The translations under genes and the position numbers were made by a program. From Pseudomonadota bacterium (lineage in GTDB: Bacteria > Desulfobacterota > JADFVX01): a stretch of 6,375 nt of DNA. The notes under the pieces are model-generated. The model searched no databases. It was not told where the DNA came from and worked only from the letters and a program-made list of their open reading frames with translations. The stretch covers positions 1 to 6,375 of the forward strand of contig JADFVX010000034.1 of the NCBI GenBank assembly GCA_015222755.1, in the 5' to 3' direction. This document shows, in pieces, positions 1 through 5,795 of this stretch (within the stretch, counting starts at the first letter, position 1; the number at the start of each line of letters is the position of its first letter).

Positions 1-96
1 ACTTCTTGACTTCCCCTTTTTATTTGTGTTACTTTCACATGCTATTTCTTCTTTTTTTTCAAGTGTTTTTGACGACAATAGAGGTTTTTGGTTTCC
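1..96. other. AT-rich leader upstream of mgtE; no confident promoter or riboswitch
   Basis: This short non-coding stretch is rich in T and pyrimidines, with a run of eight T at about 52-59. A TTGACT hexamer lies at 6-11, but no credible -10 box follows at the usual spacing. A TATTTC with an extended TG lies at 40-48 and is weak. A 4-bp inverted pair (TGTG 25-28, CACA 36-39) is too small to call a terminator. Many mgtE genes are controlled by an M-box magnesium riboswitch. I see no such structure here, but a full M-box would start upstream of the window, so its absence cannot be judged. GAGG at 81-84 is the only ribosome-binding candidate for mgtE. Confidence 0.4.
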
Positions 97-1443
97 ATGG
101 CTGACGATAGAAAAATAGATTCTGAATCTCTCAAATCTCTCCTCGATGCAGGTGATGCCGATAAAGCTGGCAAGACTCTTTTGGAAGAGCATCCTGCTGA
201 TATTGCCCGCTTTCTAGGTGAACTTGGCGATGAGCACTTAAAGTCTCTTTTTTACGTGCTTGATCCCAAACTTGCATCAGAGGTAGTTGCCGAGCTTAAC
301 GATGAGGCCCGCGATGTAATCCTTGAGGATATGGAATCTAAGCGGGTAGGTGAGATCGTTGATCATATGGCATCGGATGATGCAGCTGACCTCCTTGGTG
401 CACTGTCTGATGAGGATGCAAGGAAGGTTCTGGATCATCTCCCTGCAGATGATTCGCACCAGGTAAAAAGCCTTCTTGCCTTTGAAGATGATACGGCCGG
501 CGGTCTTATGCAGATGGAGATCGCATCGGTACGCTCCGATGCCTCTGTTCAATCGGTCATAGATATGCTGCGTGCAAATCGTGAAGATACTGAGGATATA
601 CATAATATATTTGTGGTCGATGCAAATGAACAGCTCACAGGTGTTCTTCCCATAAGAAGACTGGTGCTTGAGCCTCTGGAAACTATTATTTCAGATATAA
701 TGGATGAGGATATCATCTCTGTCCATGTAGATGAAGACCAGGAAGAAGTTGCAAAGATATTCAAGAAATATGACCTTCTTTCACTACCTGTAATAGATGA
801 CTTTGACAGGGTGGTGGGGCGTGTAACGGTAGATGATATTGTAGATGTTATGGAAGAGGAGGCCTCGGAAGACTTCTTCAAAATGGCAGGGGCAGGGAGT
901 GACGATATTCTGCCAAAGTCGATCCTTAAAAGCGCAAAGATCCGTCTGCCCTGGTTATTTGCCAGCTGTCTCGGAGGCCTTGTCGCCTTGAAGATTATAG
1001 GTGCATTTGAGGATACTCTTGGCCAGATGGTTGTTCTGGTATCATTTATACCGGTCATCCTGGGGATGGGAGGTAATATAGGTACTCAATCGACTACCAT
1101 AGTGGTTCGTGGTCTGGCTACTGGTGCGCTGGAGGTCGGGTCTCTATGGCGCGTGGTTTTTAAAGAGATACGTATAGGTGTCATCCTTGGCATCGTGTAC
1201 GGGCTTTTCCTTGGGGCCGCTGCCTATCTGATATATCCTGAAAATGCCTTTCTAAGTCTTGTAGTAGGCCTTGCCATGTGGACATCTATGGTGCTTGCTG
1301 CAGCGGTAGGAACACTTATGCCCATTGTCCTCTTCAGGAGTGGAGTCGATCCAGCAGTGGCGACAGGGCCATTTGTGACCACATCCGTTGATATAATGGG
1401 GATCCTCATTCTTTTCGGTTTTGCCACTTTCTTCCTTCTTTAA
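97..1443 (+). CDS. mgtE: MgtE-family magnesium transporter/channel
   Basis: This is an inner-membrane Mg2+ channel/transporter of the MgtE (SLC41-like) family, 448 aa, close to the usual 450. The order of parts is complete: an acidic helical MgtE N domain (about residues 27-127), two CBS domains (about 134-195 and 198-255) that sense cytosolic Mg2+ in characterised members, then five hydrophobic helices (about 284-302, 311-329, 360-380, 384-412, 431-448). The family signature GMGGNIGTQ is at 323-331, and DPAVATGPFVTTSVD near the C-terminus carries an Asp at 432, which I take to match the ion-selecting Asp of Thermus MgtE. I chose ATG 97. An in-frame TTG at 88 would add three residues but sits only 3 bases from the GAGG at 81-84, while the ATG is 12 bases away, somewhat long. 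recO follows after 20 bases. The gene looks intact. The family assignment is secure; cobalt or other divalent transport is possible in some members. Confidence 0.96.
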   Translation: MADDRKIDSESLKSLLDAGDADKAGKTLLEEHPADIARFLGELGDEHLKSLFYVLDPKLASEVVAELNDEARDVILEDMESKRVGEIVDHMASDDAADLLGALSDEDARKVLDHLPADDSHQVKSLLAFEDDTAGGLMQMEIASVRSDASVQSVIDMLRANREDTEDIHNIFVVDANEQLTGVLPIRRLVLEPLETIISDIMDEDIISVHVDEDQEEVAKIFKKYDLLSLPVIDDFDRVVGRVTVDDIVDVMEEEASEDFFKMAGAGSDDILPKSILKSAKIRLPWLFASCLGGLVALKIIGAFEDTLGQMVVLVSFIPVILGMGGNIGTQSTTIVVRGLATGALEVGSLWRVVFKEIRIGVILGIVYGLFLGAAAYLIYPENAFLSLVVGLAMWTSMVLAAAVGTLMPIVLFRSGVDPAVATGPFVTTSVDIMGILILFGFATFFLL

Positions 1444-1450
1444 TTATAAA

Positions 1451-1455
1451 AGGAG
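1451..1455 (+). promoter_or_regulatory. Ribosome binding site deciding the TTG start of recO
   Basis: AGGAG lies 8 bases upstream of TTG 1464 in the 20-base gap after mgtE. It is the best Shine-Dalgarno match there. The reading frame begins MKSVITEALIL, which matches the usual RecO N-terminus, so the non-ATG start is well supported. Confidence 0.75.
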
Positions 1456-1463
1456 CATAATCC

Positions 1464-2234
1464 TTGAAATCAGTCATTACTGAGGCACTCATACTAAGGA
1501 CAAATGACTATGGCGAGTCTGACAGGATAGTAAGGTTTATGTCTCCCGGGCTGGGTAAGGTCTCAGGTATAGCTAAGGGGGCCAGGAAGAGCATAAAACG
1601 CTTTGGCGGATGCCTGGAACCATTTACGCTGGTAAGCCTGACTGTCCAGCCCAGGGAGGGACTCTCGCTGATCAAGGAAGGGGCGGCAGCCAAAGGCTAT
1701 AAAGGCATCAAGAACGACCTTGAGCGCTTTGCATATGGCAGCTACCTGCTGGACCTGACAAATAATATAGTTGCTGATGACCTTGATGACGAATCTGAAA
1801 AGGTCTTTTTTTTACTTAAAAATGCTCTCGCTCTCCTGGAAGCCAGTGATAAGCCAGAAGAGGTGGTTCGCGAGTACGAGGTCAGGCTGCTGGGTATTAC
1901 GGGCTATATGCCGTCATTTTTGAACTGCCTGTCCTGTGGTGATCCCGTTGACAGGCCCATGGACGAGGCAGGGCAGGGAGGCCCCGTGGAGGCCGTGTTT
2001 TCACCCGGGGACGGGGGTGTGTTTTGCAGGAACTGCGGCTCTGAAAAGGCAGGGCTTGAGTCTATATCTATTGGGACCCTGAAAACCCTGGAGGCAGTGT
2101 CTACAAAAAAAGTGTCTTTTTCGCGTAATGCCATTGAGGAGAGTGGGAGGATAATCCCGCCATTTATAATGCACCACCTTGGCAGGCGTCTGAAGAGCCT
2201 GGAATTTATAGACAAGATGAAAGGAGGAGTATGA
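1464..2234 (+). CDS. recO: DNA repair protein RecO (recombination mediator)
   Basis: RecO works with RecR (and RecF) in the cytosol to load RecA onto SSB-coated single-stranded DNA and to anneal complementary strands during gap repair. At 256 aa it is near the family norm (E. coli 242). The N-terminal OB-fold region (about 1-80) has the typical opening with LRTNDYGESDRIV at 11-23 and GxxKGARKSIKRFGGCLEPF at about 35-54. A helical C-terminal domain follows. It carries a probable zinc site made of two CxxC pairs, C155/C158 and C188/C191. Such pairs are present in many RecO proteins but absent from E. coli RecO. The segment between the pairs is a little long and rich in Gly, Pro and acidic residues. 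Translation starts at TTG with a good ribosome binding site. Its TGA stop overlaps the start of the next gene. The call is firm. Confidence 0.95.
   Translation: MKSVITEALILRTNDYGESDRIVRFMSPGLGKVSGIAKGARKSIKRFGGCLEPFTLVSLTVQPREGLSLIKEGAAAKGYKGIKNDLERFAYGSYLLDLTNNIVADDLDDESEKVFFLLKNALALLEASDKPEEVVREYEVRLLGITGYMPSFLNCLSCGDPVDRPMDEAGQGGPVEAVFSPGDGGVFCRNCGSEKAGLESISIGTLKTLEAVSTKKVSFSRNAIEESGRIIPPFIMHHLGRRLKSLEFIDKMKGGV
2222..2227 (+). promoter_or_regulatory. Strong ribosome binding site inside the end of recO
   Basis: AGGAGG lies within the last codons of recO. It is 6 bases from ATG 2234 and only 3 from ATG 2231, so it favours the second of the two consecutive ATG codons. Its location suggests that the small membrane protein is translated in coupling with recO. 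Confidence 0.65.
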
Positions 2235-2443
2235 TGGAAGCCTTTGGCCTTAAATATTTTCTTTCCGTACTGGGGCTCGTATTTGTTATTGAGGGCATTC
2301 CCTACTTTCTCTCGCCAGGCGGCATAAAGAAGTGGGTTGCCATTGTACTTGTTATGCCCGAACGCAATGTTCGTTTTATTGGATTTTTATTTATGCTTAC
2401 AGGCCTTTTTGTCCTTTATCTCGGCCTCAGGGTAGTCAAATGA
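2234..2443 (+). CDS. DUF2065 (YjeT-like) small inner-membrane protein
   Basis: This 69-aa protein resembles the DUF2065/YjeT family, whose function is unknown. It has two hydrophobic helices (about residues 5-26 and 47-66). They flank a short loop with the family-like pattern EGIPYFLSPGGIKKW near 20-34 and MPERNVRFIGF near 41-51, where an Arg precedes the second helix. It should be an inner-membrane protein with both termini on the same side. I chose ATG 2234 because AGGAGG at 2222-2227 is 6 bases away; ATG 2231 would add one Met. Its start overlaps the recO stop (TGATG) and its TGA stop overlaps the next start (ATGA), so it is probably translationally coupled on both sides. Members of this family are found near membrane-protease or envelope genes in other bacteria (E. 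coli yjeT lies by hflKC), but that does not establish a role here. The family assignment is by motif recall, fairly sure. Confidence 0.82.
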   Translation: MEAFGLKYFLSVLGLVFVIEGIPYFLSPGGIKKWVAIVLVMPERNVRFIGFLFMLTGLFVLYLGLRVVK

Positions 2444-3582
2444 CATGCCTGAAGCTAAAAAAGCCATACCCCTTTATATACCCCTTTGTTTTTTTTCTAA
2501 TCTTTGCCTGTGCGCCGATGGAAACACAAGTCTATGAGAGCCCCGTATATGAAGCCTTGGGAGGGCAGCCCGAAGTAAAGGTGGCCATTGTAAAGGGGGA
2601 AAAGAAGGTTGTTCTAAGCGGCAGCACTATTTCCTATAAGGCTGGAGGCCGAAAGGGCACGCTGCGTAAAGGGAGGCTCGTTGTGGAAGCCACAGGCAAG
2701 GGCCTGCGCTTAAATGGTAAAGGCTACTATTCCTCATCGATACAAATAGATGGTCTTGATATAAAGGTTGAGGGCAGACCATACCGCGGCGCCCTCCGCC
2801 TTATAATAGAGGACGGGGCAGTCACTGTGGTCAACCGCATAGGATTAGAAGAGTATCTTATGGGGATAATCAACCATGAAATATCTTCGGCATGGTCAAT
2901 TGAGGCGGTAAAGGCACAGGCCGTAGCTGCAAGGACATATGCCTACGACAAGCTGAAGTCCAGAAGCACCCAGGCCTATCACCTTCAGGCGACAGTAATG
3001 GACCAGGTGTACGGAGGTAGCGGCACAGAGGATAGCCGGGCCATAGGCGCCGTAAATGATACCAAAGGCGAGGTCCTTTTTTACGGTAATAAGGTTGCCC
3101 AGGCGTTGTTTCATTCCAGTTGTGGTGGGCATACAGAGGCGGCCGAGATGGTATGGGGAGGAGACTATCCCTATCTCAGGGGAGTGGAAGACCCTTACTG
3201 TACAGAGGCCCCAAATTATTTCTGGATTTATCAGGCTTCTTTTGATAGCATCGCAGGGCTTTTTTCCAGGGCAGGATATCCTTCCAGTCGGGACTTTTCA
3301 ATCTCAGGCAGGACTGATAGCGGCAGGGCAAAGTCTGTTTATTATGGAAAGACAGAGGTTTCCGGCAATGAGCTAAGGAAGATTCTAGGTTATTCTAAGC
3401 TGAAAAGCGCCCTCTTTGATGTTCGCACAGAAGATGATGGCCTGGTCTTTTCCGGAAGCGGTTCTGGTCACGGAGTGGGGCTGTGCCAATGGGGTGCAAA
3501 GGGAATGGCTGAAGAGGGTTTTCACTATAATGAAATACTTGATTTTTACTACAGGGGAACTGAATTGAAAAAGGTTTACTAG
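2440..3582 (+). CDS. SpoIID/LytB domain-containing putative lipoprotein (peptidoglycan lytic transglycosylase-like)
   Basis: SpoIID-domain proteins cleave denuded glycan strands of peptidoglycan. In Bacillus SpoIID is a lytic transglycosylase for engulfment, and homologues occur widely in non-sporulating bacteria. This 380-aa protein starts with basic residues, then a hydrophobic stretch (about 12-23) ending in IFAC, with Cys24 a likely lipidation site, so it is probably an envelope lipoprotein. Landmarks of the domain are present: LEEYLMG (136-142), NHEISSAW with Glu147 at the position I match to the catalytic Glu of SpoIID, KAQAVAARTYA (158-168), HSSCGGHTE (225-233), GHGVGLCQWGAKGMA (343-357) and YYRGTEL (370-376). 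I chose ATG 2440. The frame stays open upstream to GTG 2332, but that part overlaps DUF2065 and does not look like a signal peptide. AGGG at 2429-2432 is 7 bases from the ATG. The next gene starts 10 bases after the stop. The lipobox is imperfect (Phe at -2), so a plain membrane anchor is possible. Confidence 0.9.
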   Translation: MTCLKLKKPYPFIYPFVFFLIFACAPMETQVYESPVYEALGGQPEVKVAIVKGEKKVVLSGSTISYKAGGRKGTLRKGRLVVEATGKGLRLNGKGYYSSSIQIDGLDIKVEGRPYRGALRLIIEDGAVTVVNRIGLEEYLMGIINHEISSAWSIEAVKAQAVAARTYAYDKLKSRSTQAYHLQATVMDQVYGGSGTEDSRAIGAVNDTKGEVLFYGNKVAQALFHSSCGGHTEAAEMVWGGDYPYLRGVEDPYCTEAPNYFWIYQASFDSIAGLFSRAGYPSSRDFSISGRTDSGRAKSVYYGKTEVSGNELRKILGYSKLKSALFDVRTEDDGLVFSGSGSGHGVGLCQWGAKGMAEEGFHYNEILDFYYRGTELKKVY

Positions 3583-3585
3583 GGG
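3581..3585 (+). promoter_or_regulatory. Ribosome binding site for the first diguanylate cyclase
   Basis: AGGGG overlaps the SpoIID-like stop codon and is 7 bases from ATG 3593. It supports ATG 3593 over the in-frame TTG at 3590. Confidence 0.6.
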
Positions 3586-3592
3586 TGTTTTG

Positions 3593-4678
3593 ATGGATAA
3601 AAATCTTGAATTAAAAGATAGAGTAGATTCTCTTGAGAAGGAAAACCGGCTTCTTGATGCCAAGGTGCTAGAGATCTATAGCCTGTACAATATAAGCAAG
3701 CGCCTTAGCGTTACTACACAGCTTGAAGAGATATTCAATGGTACGATGGATATTATCGGCACCTCCCTTAATATTGATGACTTTTGTATACTTCTCCTCG
3801 ATGTGAACAGGAAAAAACTCATCGTGGGAGGTCTTCACTCCGATACGGATCTGAAAGATGTTGAATTTAAATTAGGCGAGGGGATCTGCGGCCGGGTTGC
3901 CGAAAGTGGCGAGATGTCACTTGTCCCTGATGTAAGCAAGGTCTCTGATTTTCTTTTTTACAAGGGGAAGAAGACAAATATCGGCTCCTTCCTTAGCATC
4001 CCCCTTAAAGGAAGGTCGGGTGAAGTCCTGGGGGTCTTAAATGTTAATAAAGCTGAAATAGATAGTTTTAGCGCTCAGGATGTAGATCTTTTTACTGAAG
4101 TAGCCGAGCAGATTGCAGTAGCTGTAGATAAGGCGCTTTCCTTAAAGAATTTAAAGGACATCTCAATACGTGATCCTTTGACGGGCCTTTACAACAGGCG
4201 TTATTTTTTTGAACATTTTGAGCGCGATATTGACAGGTCAAAGCGTTACGGGGGAGCTGTTTCAATAATTATATGCGATATAGATTTTTTTAAGAACTTT
4301 AACGATAGTAACGGACACCTGAAAGGTGATGATGCACTTAAGGCTGTGGCTAAAATATTTGAAAAAAGCCTCAGGAAGTCTGATGTTGCGGCTCGTTTTG
4401 GGGGAGAGGAATTTATAGCCATACTTCCCGAGACTCCCAAGGAGTGGGCCATGGAAGTGGCTGAAAAGTTGAGGGCCTCCATTGATGCTGAGTCGGTAGA
4501 GGGTCAGGAGAACCAGCCGGGCGGCAATCTTACTGCCACATTCGGCGTTGCCTGCTATCCTGATGATGCCGATTTCGGTGCCGAACTGATAGACTGTGCT
4601 GACAAGGCGCTCTATCTCGGCAAGGCCAAGGGGAGAAATATTGTTGTTCCCTATGTAAAGGATCTAATTACTGAGTGA
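3593..4678 (+). CDS. GAF-domain sensor diguanylate cyclase (GGDEF), upstream copy
   Basis: This enzyme is predicted to make c-di-GMP from two GTP in the cytosol; 361 aa, with no membrane segment. A short heptad-like helix (about 1-30, Leu-rich, LEKENRLLDAKV) leads into a GAF sensor domain (about 35-185, ending in QIAVAVDKALSLKNL). The GGDEF domain follows (about 186-355), starting with RDPLTGLYNRRYF (193-205). Key residues are present: metal-binding Asp229 in CDIDFFK, NFND (236-239), NGHLKGDDAL, and the active-site signature GGEEF at 270-274. The product-binding I-site RxxD is R261-D264, five residues before it. All this predicts an active, feedback-inhibited cyclase. One small oddity is DIDFFK where DIDHFK is usual. 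The GAF ligand cannot be told from sequence. The start is at ATG 3593 with AGGGG upstream. The next gene is a clear paralogue. Confidence 0.94.
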   Translation: MDKNLELKDRVDSLEKENRLLDAKVLEIYSLYNISKRLSVTTQLEEIFNGTMDIIGTSLNIDDFCILLLDVNRKKLIVGGLHSDTDLKDVEFKLGEGICGRVAESGEMSLVPDVSKVSDFLFYKGKKTNIGSFLSIPLKGRSGEVLGVLNVNKAEIDSFSAQDVDLFTEVAEQIAVAVDKALSLKNLKDISIRDPLTGLYNRRYFFEHFERDIDRSKRYGGAVSIIICDIDFFKNFNDSNGHLKGDDALKAVAKIFEKSLRKSDVAARFGGEEFIAILPETPKEWAMEVAEKLRASIDAESVEGQENQPGGNLTATFGVACYPDDADFGAELIDCADKALYLGKAKGRNIVVPYVKDLITE

Positions 4679-4695
4679 TTGACACCAGGATAAAT

Positions 4696-4706
4696 GGGGG
4701 AGGAGG
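4696..4706 (+). promoter_or_regulatory. Purine-rich ribosome binding region of the second diguanylate cyclase
   Basis: An 11-base G/A stretch (GGGGG followed by AGGAGG) runs directly into ATG 4707. The best-placed core, GGAGG at 4699-4703, leaves 3 bases of spacing, shorter than usual. The start is still supported, because the N-terminus it gives lines up with that of the upstream paralogue. Confidence 0.55.
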
Positions 4707-5789
4707 ATGAAAAAAAATAGTGACGTAATAAGACTCGAAAACGAGGTGAAAGAGTTAAGCCGGGAAAATATGGTGCTCGACTCCAAGGTTATTGAACTCT
4801 TTACACTTTACAGTATCAGCAAAAAACTGAGCCTTGCCACCTATCTTGAAGAGATATTTAACGGTACAATGAAGCACATCAGTACTTCCCTCAACATGGA
4901 TGATTTCTGCATACTTTTACTCGATGAAGTTAGAGAAAAACTTGTAGTTAGTGCTAATTACGGGGATATGGATTTGATTGACATGGATTTCGATCCGGGG
5001 GAAGGTATAAGTGGTCAGGTTTTAATGTCCGGCTCTGCCAAACTTATTCAGGACATCAGTAAGGAAAAGGGTTTTCTCTTTTACAATGGAAGGAAGAAGA
5101 ATATTGGCGCATTTCTATGTATACCTCTAAAGAGCAAAGAGGGAATAGCTCTTGGGACTATGAATGTACACAAGCCTGAGCCGAATTCCTTTGGCAGCCA
5201 GGAGATCCTTGTCTTCAATGAAGTAGCTGGCCAGATAGCTATAGCAGTAGACAAAGCTATATCCTTCAGAAATGTTAAGGAACTTGCTATAAGGGACGCC
5301 ATGACTGGACTCTACAACAGGCGTTATTTTTTCGACTATTTTGAACGTGAAATGGAGCGGGCAAAGAGGTATAACAATAGTGTCGCAGTGATTATTGTAG
5401 ATGTGGACCACTTTAAGAACTTTAATGACAAGAACGGTCATCTCCTTGGTGATGCGGCCTTAAAGATGGTGGCCTCTCAGTTAGACAAGCACCTGCGCCA
5501 GTCGGATGTAGTCGCCCGCCTTGGAGGAGAGGAGTTTATTATTGCCCTCACAGAGACGCCCAAGGCCGATGCTGTGGAAGTCGCGGAAAAGCTGCGCAAT
5601 GCCATTGAAATGGAGCCTGTGGATGGTGAAGACAGCCAGCCGGGAGGGAAGCTTACCGCCACATTTGGCGTGTCGGCCTATCCTGAAGATGCCGAATTTG
5701 CTACGGAACTGATCGAGTGTGCAGATCAGGCCCTTTATGTAGGCAAGGGTGCCTCCAGAAACATAGTTATTTCCTATGAACCACATTAG
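4707..5789 (+). CDS. GAF-domain sensor diguanylate cyclase (GGDEF), downstream copy
   Basis: This 360-aa paralogue of the preceding gene has the same layout: an N-terminal Leu-rich helix (about 1-30), a GAF domain (about 36-187), and a GGDEF domain (about 190-357) opening with RDAMTGLYNRRYF (196-208). Catalytic features are intact: Asp232 in VDVDHFK, NFND (238-241), and GGEEF at 273-277. The I-site RQSD (264-267) is in the correct register five residues upstream. It is therefore predicted to be active and feedback-inhibited, and soluble because no membrane segment is visible. By eye it is about 60% identical to the upstream copy, and 65% over the last 85 or so residues. The GAF domains differ more, for example NYGDMDLIDMDFD against LHSDTDLKDVEFK, which leaves room for different input signals. 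It lies 28 bases after its paralogue and 6 bases before queA. Heterodimers with the upstream copy are conceivable but not shown. Confidence 0.94.
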   Translation: MKKNSDVIRLENEVKELSRENMVLDSKVIELFTLYSISKKLSLATYLEEIFNGTMKHISTSLNMDDFCILLLDEVREKLVVSANYGDMDLIDMDFDPGEGISGQVLMSGSAKLIQDISKEKGFLFYNGRKKNIGAFLCIPLKSKEGIALGTMNVHKPEPNSFGSQEILVFNEVAGQIAIAVDKAISFRNVKELAIRDAMTGLYNRRYFFDYFEREMERAKRYNNSVAVIIVDVDHFKNFNDKNGHLLGDAALKMVASQLDKHLRQSDVVARLGGEEFIIALTETPKADAVEVAEKLRNAIEMEPVDGEDSQPGGKLTATFGVSAYPEDAEFATELIECADQALYVGKGASRNIVISYEPH

Positions 5790-5795
5790 CTTTCA

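Larger units (their letters stand above)
3593..5786 (+). repeat. Tandem gene duplication of the GAF-GGDEF diguanylate cyclase
   Basis: The two adjacent coding regions (3593-4678 and 4707-5789) are colinear from the first residues to the last with almost no length change, which fits a tandem duplication. Similarity persists at the DNA level in places: a 20-base identical stretch lies at 4190-4209 and 5313-5332, coding for the YNRRYFF region, and a near-identical stretch encodes LEEIFNGTM at about 3721-3747 and 4842-4868. Most synonymous positions have diverged, so the event is not recent. Confidence 0.85.

Noticed and set aside
6..48. Possible sigma-70 promoter (TTGACT at 6-11) upstream of mgtE
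   Set aside because: No -10 hexamer of acceptable quality follows at 16-18 bases, and the extended TG-TATTTC element lacks a matching -35.
25..59. Short inverted repeat followed by a T-run as a rho-independent terminator of an upstream gene
   Set aside because: The stem is only 4 bp (TGTG/CACA), is not GC-rich, and is separated from the T-run by about 12 bases.
3..104. Open frame from the window edge ending at TGA 102-104, possibly the end of an upstream gene
   Set aside because: The translation is low-complexity and dominated by Phe and Leu from T-rich DNA, and it matches no family I recognise.
549..1058. Long minus-strand open frame opposite mgtE (169 codons)
   Set aside because: It is a shadow of a clear coding gene, with Ser/Thr-rich sequence and no recognisable domain. 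The same applies to the other antisense frames across recO and the cyclases.
2332..2439. N-terminal extension of the SpoIID-like protein from GTG 2332
   Set aside because: It lies wholly inside the DUF2065 gene, has Cys/Tyr-rich sequence unlike a signal peptide, and ATG 2440 gives a proper signal sequence with a stop/start overlap.
4679..4706. TTGACA at 4679-4684 as a promoter for the second cyclase
   Set aside because: At 17 bases downstream there is only G-rich ribosome-binding sequence and no TATAAT-like box.
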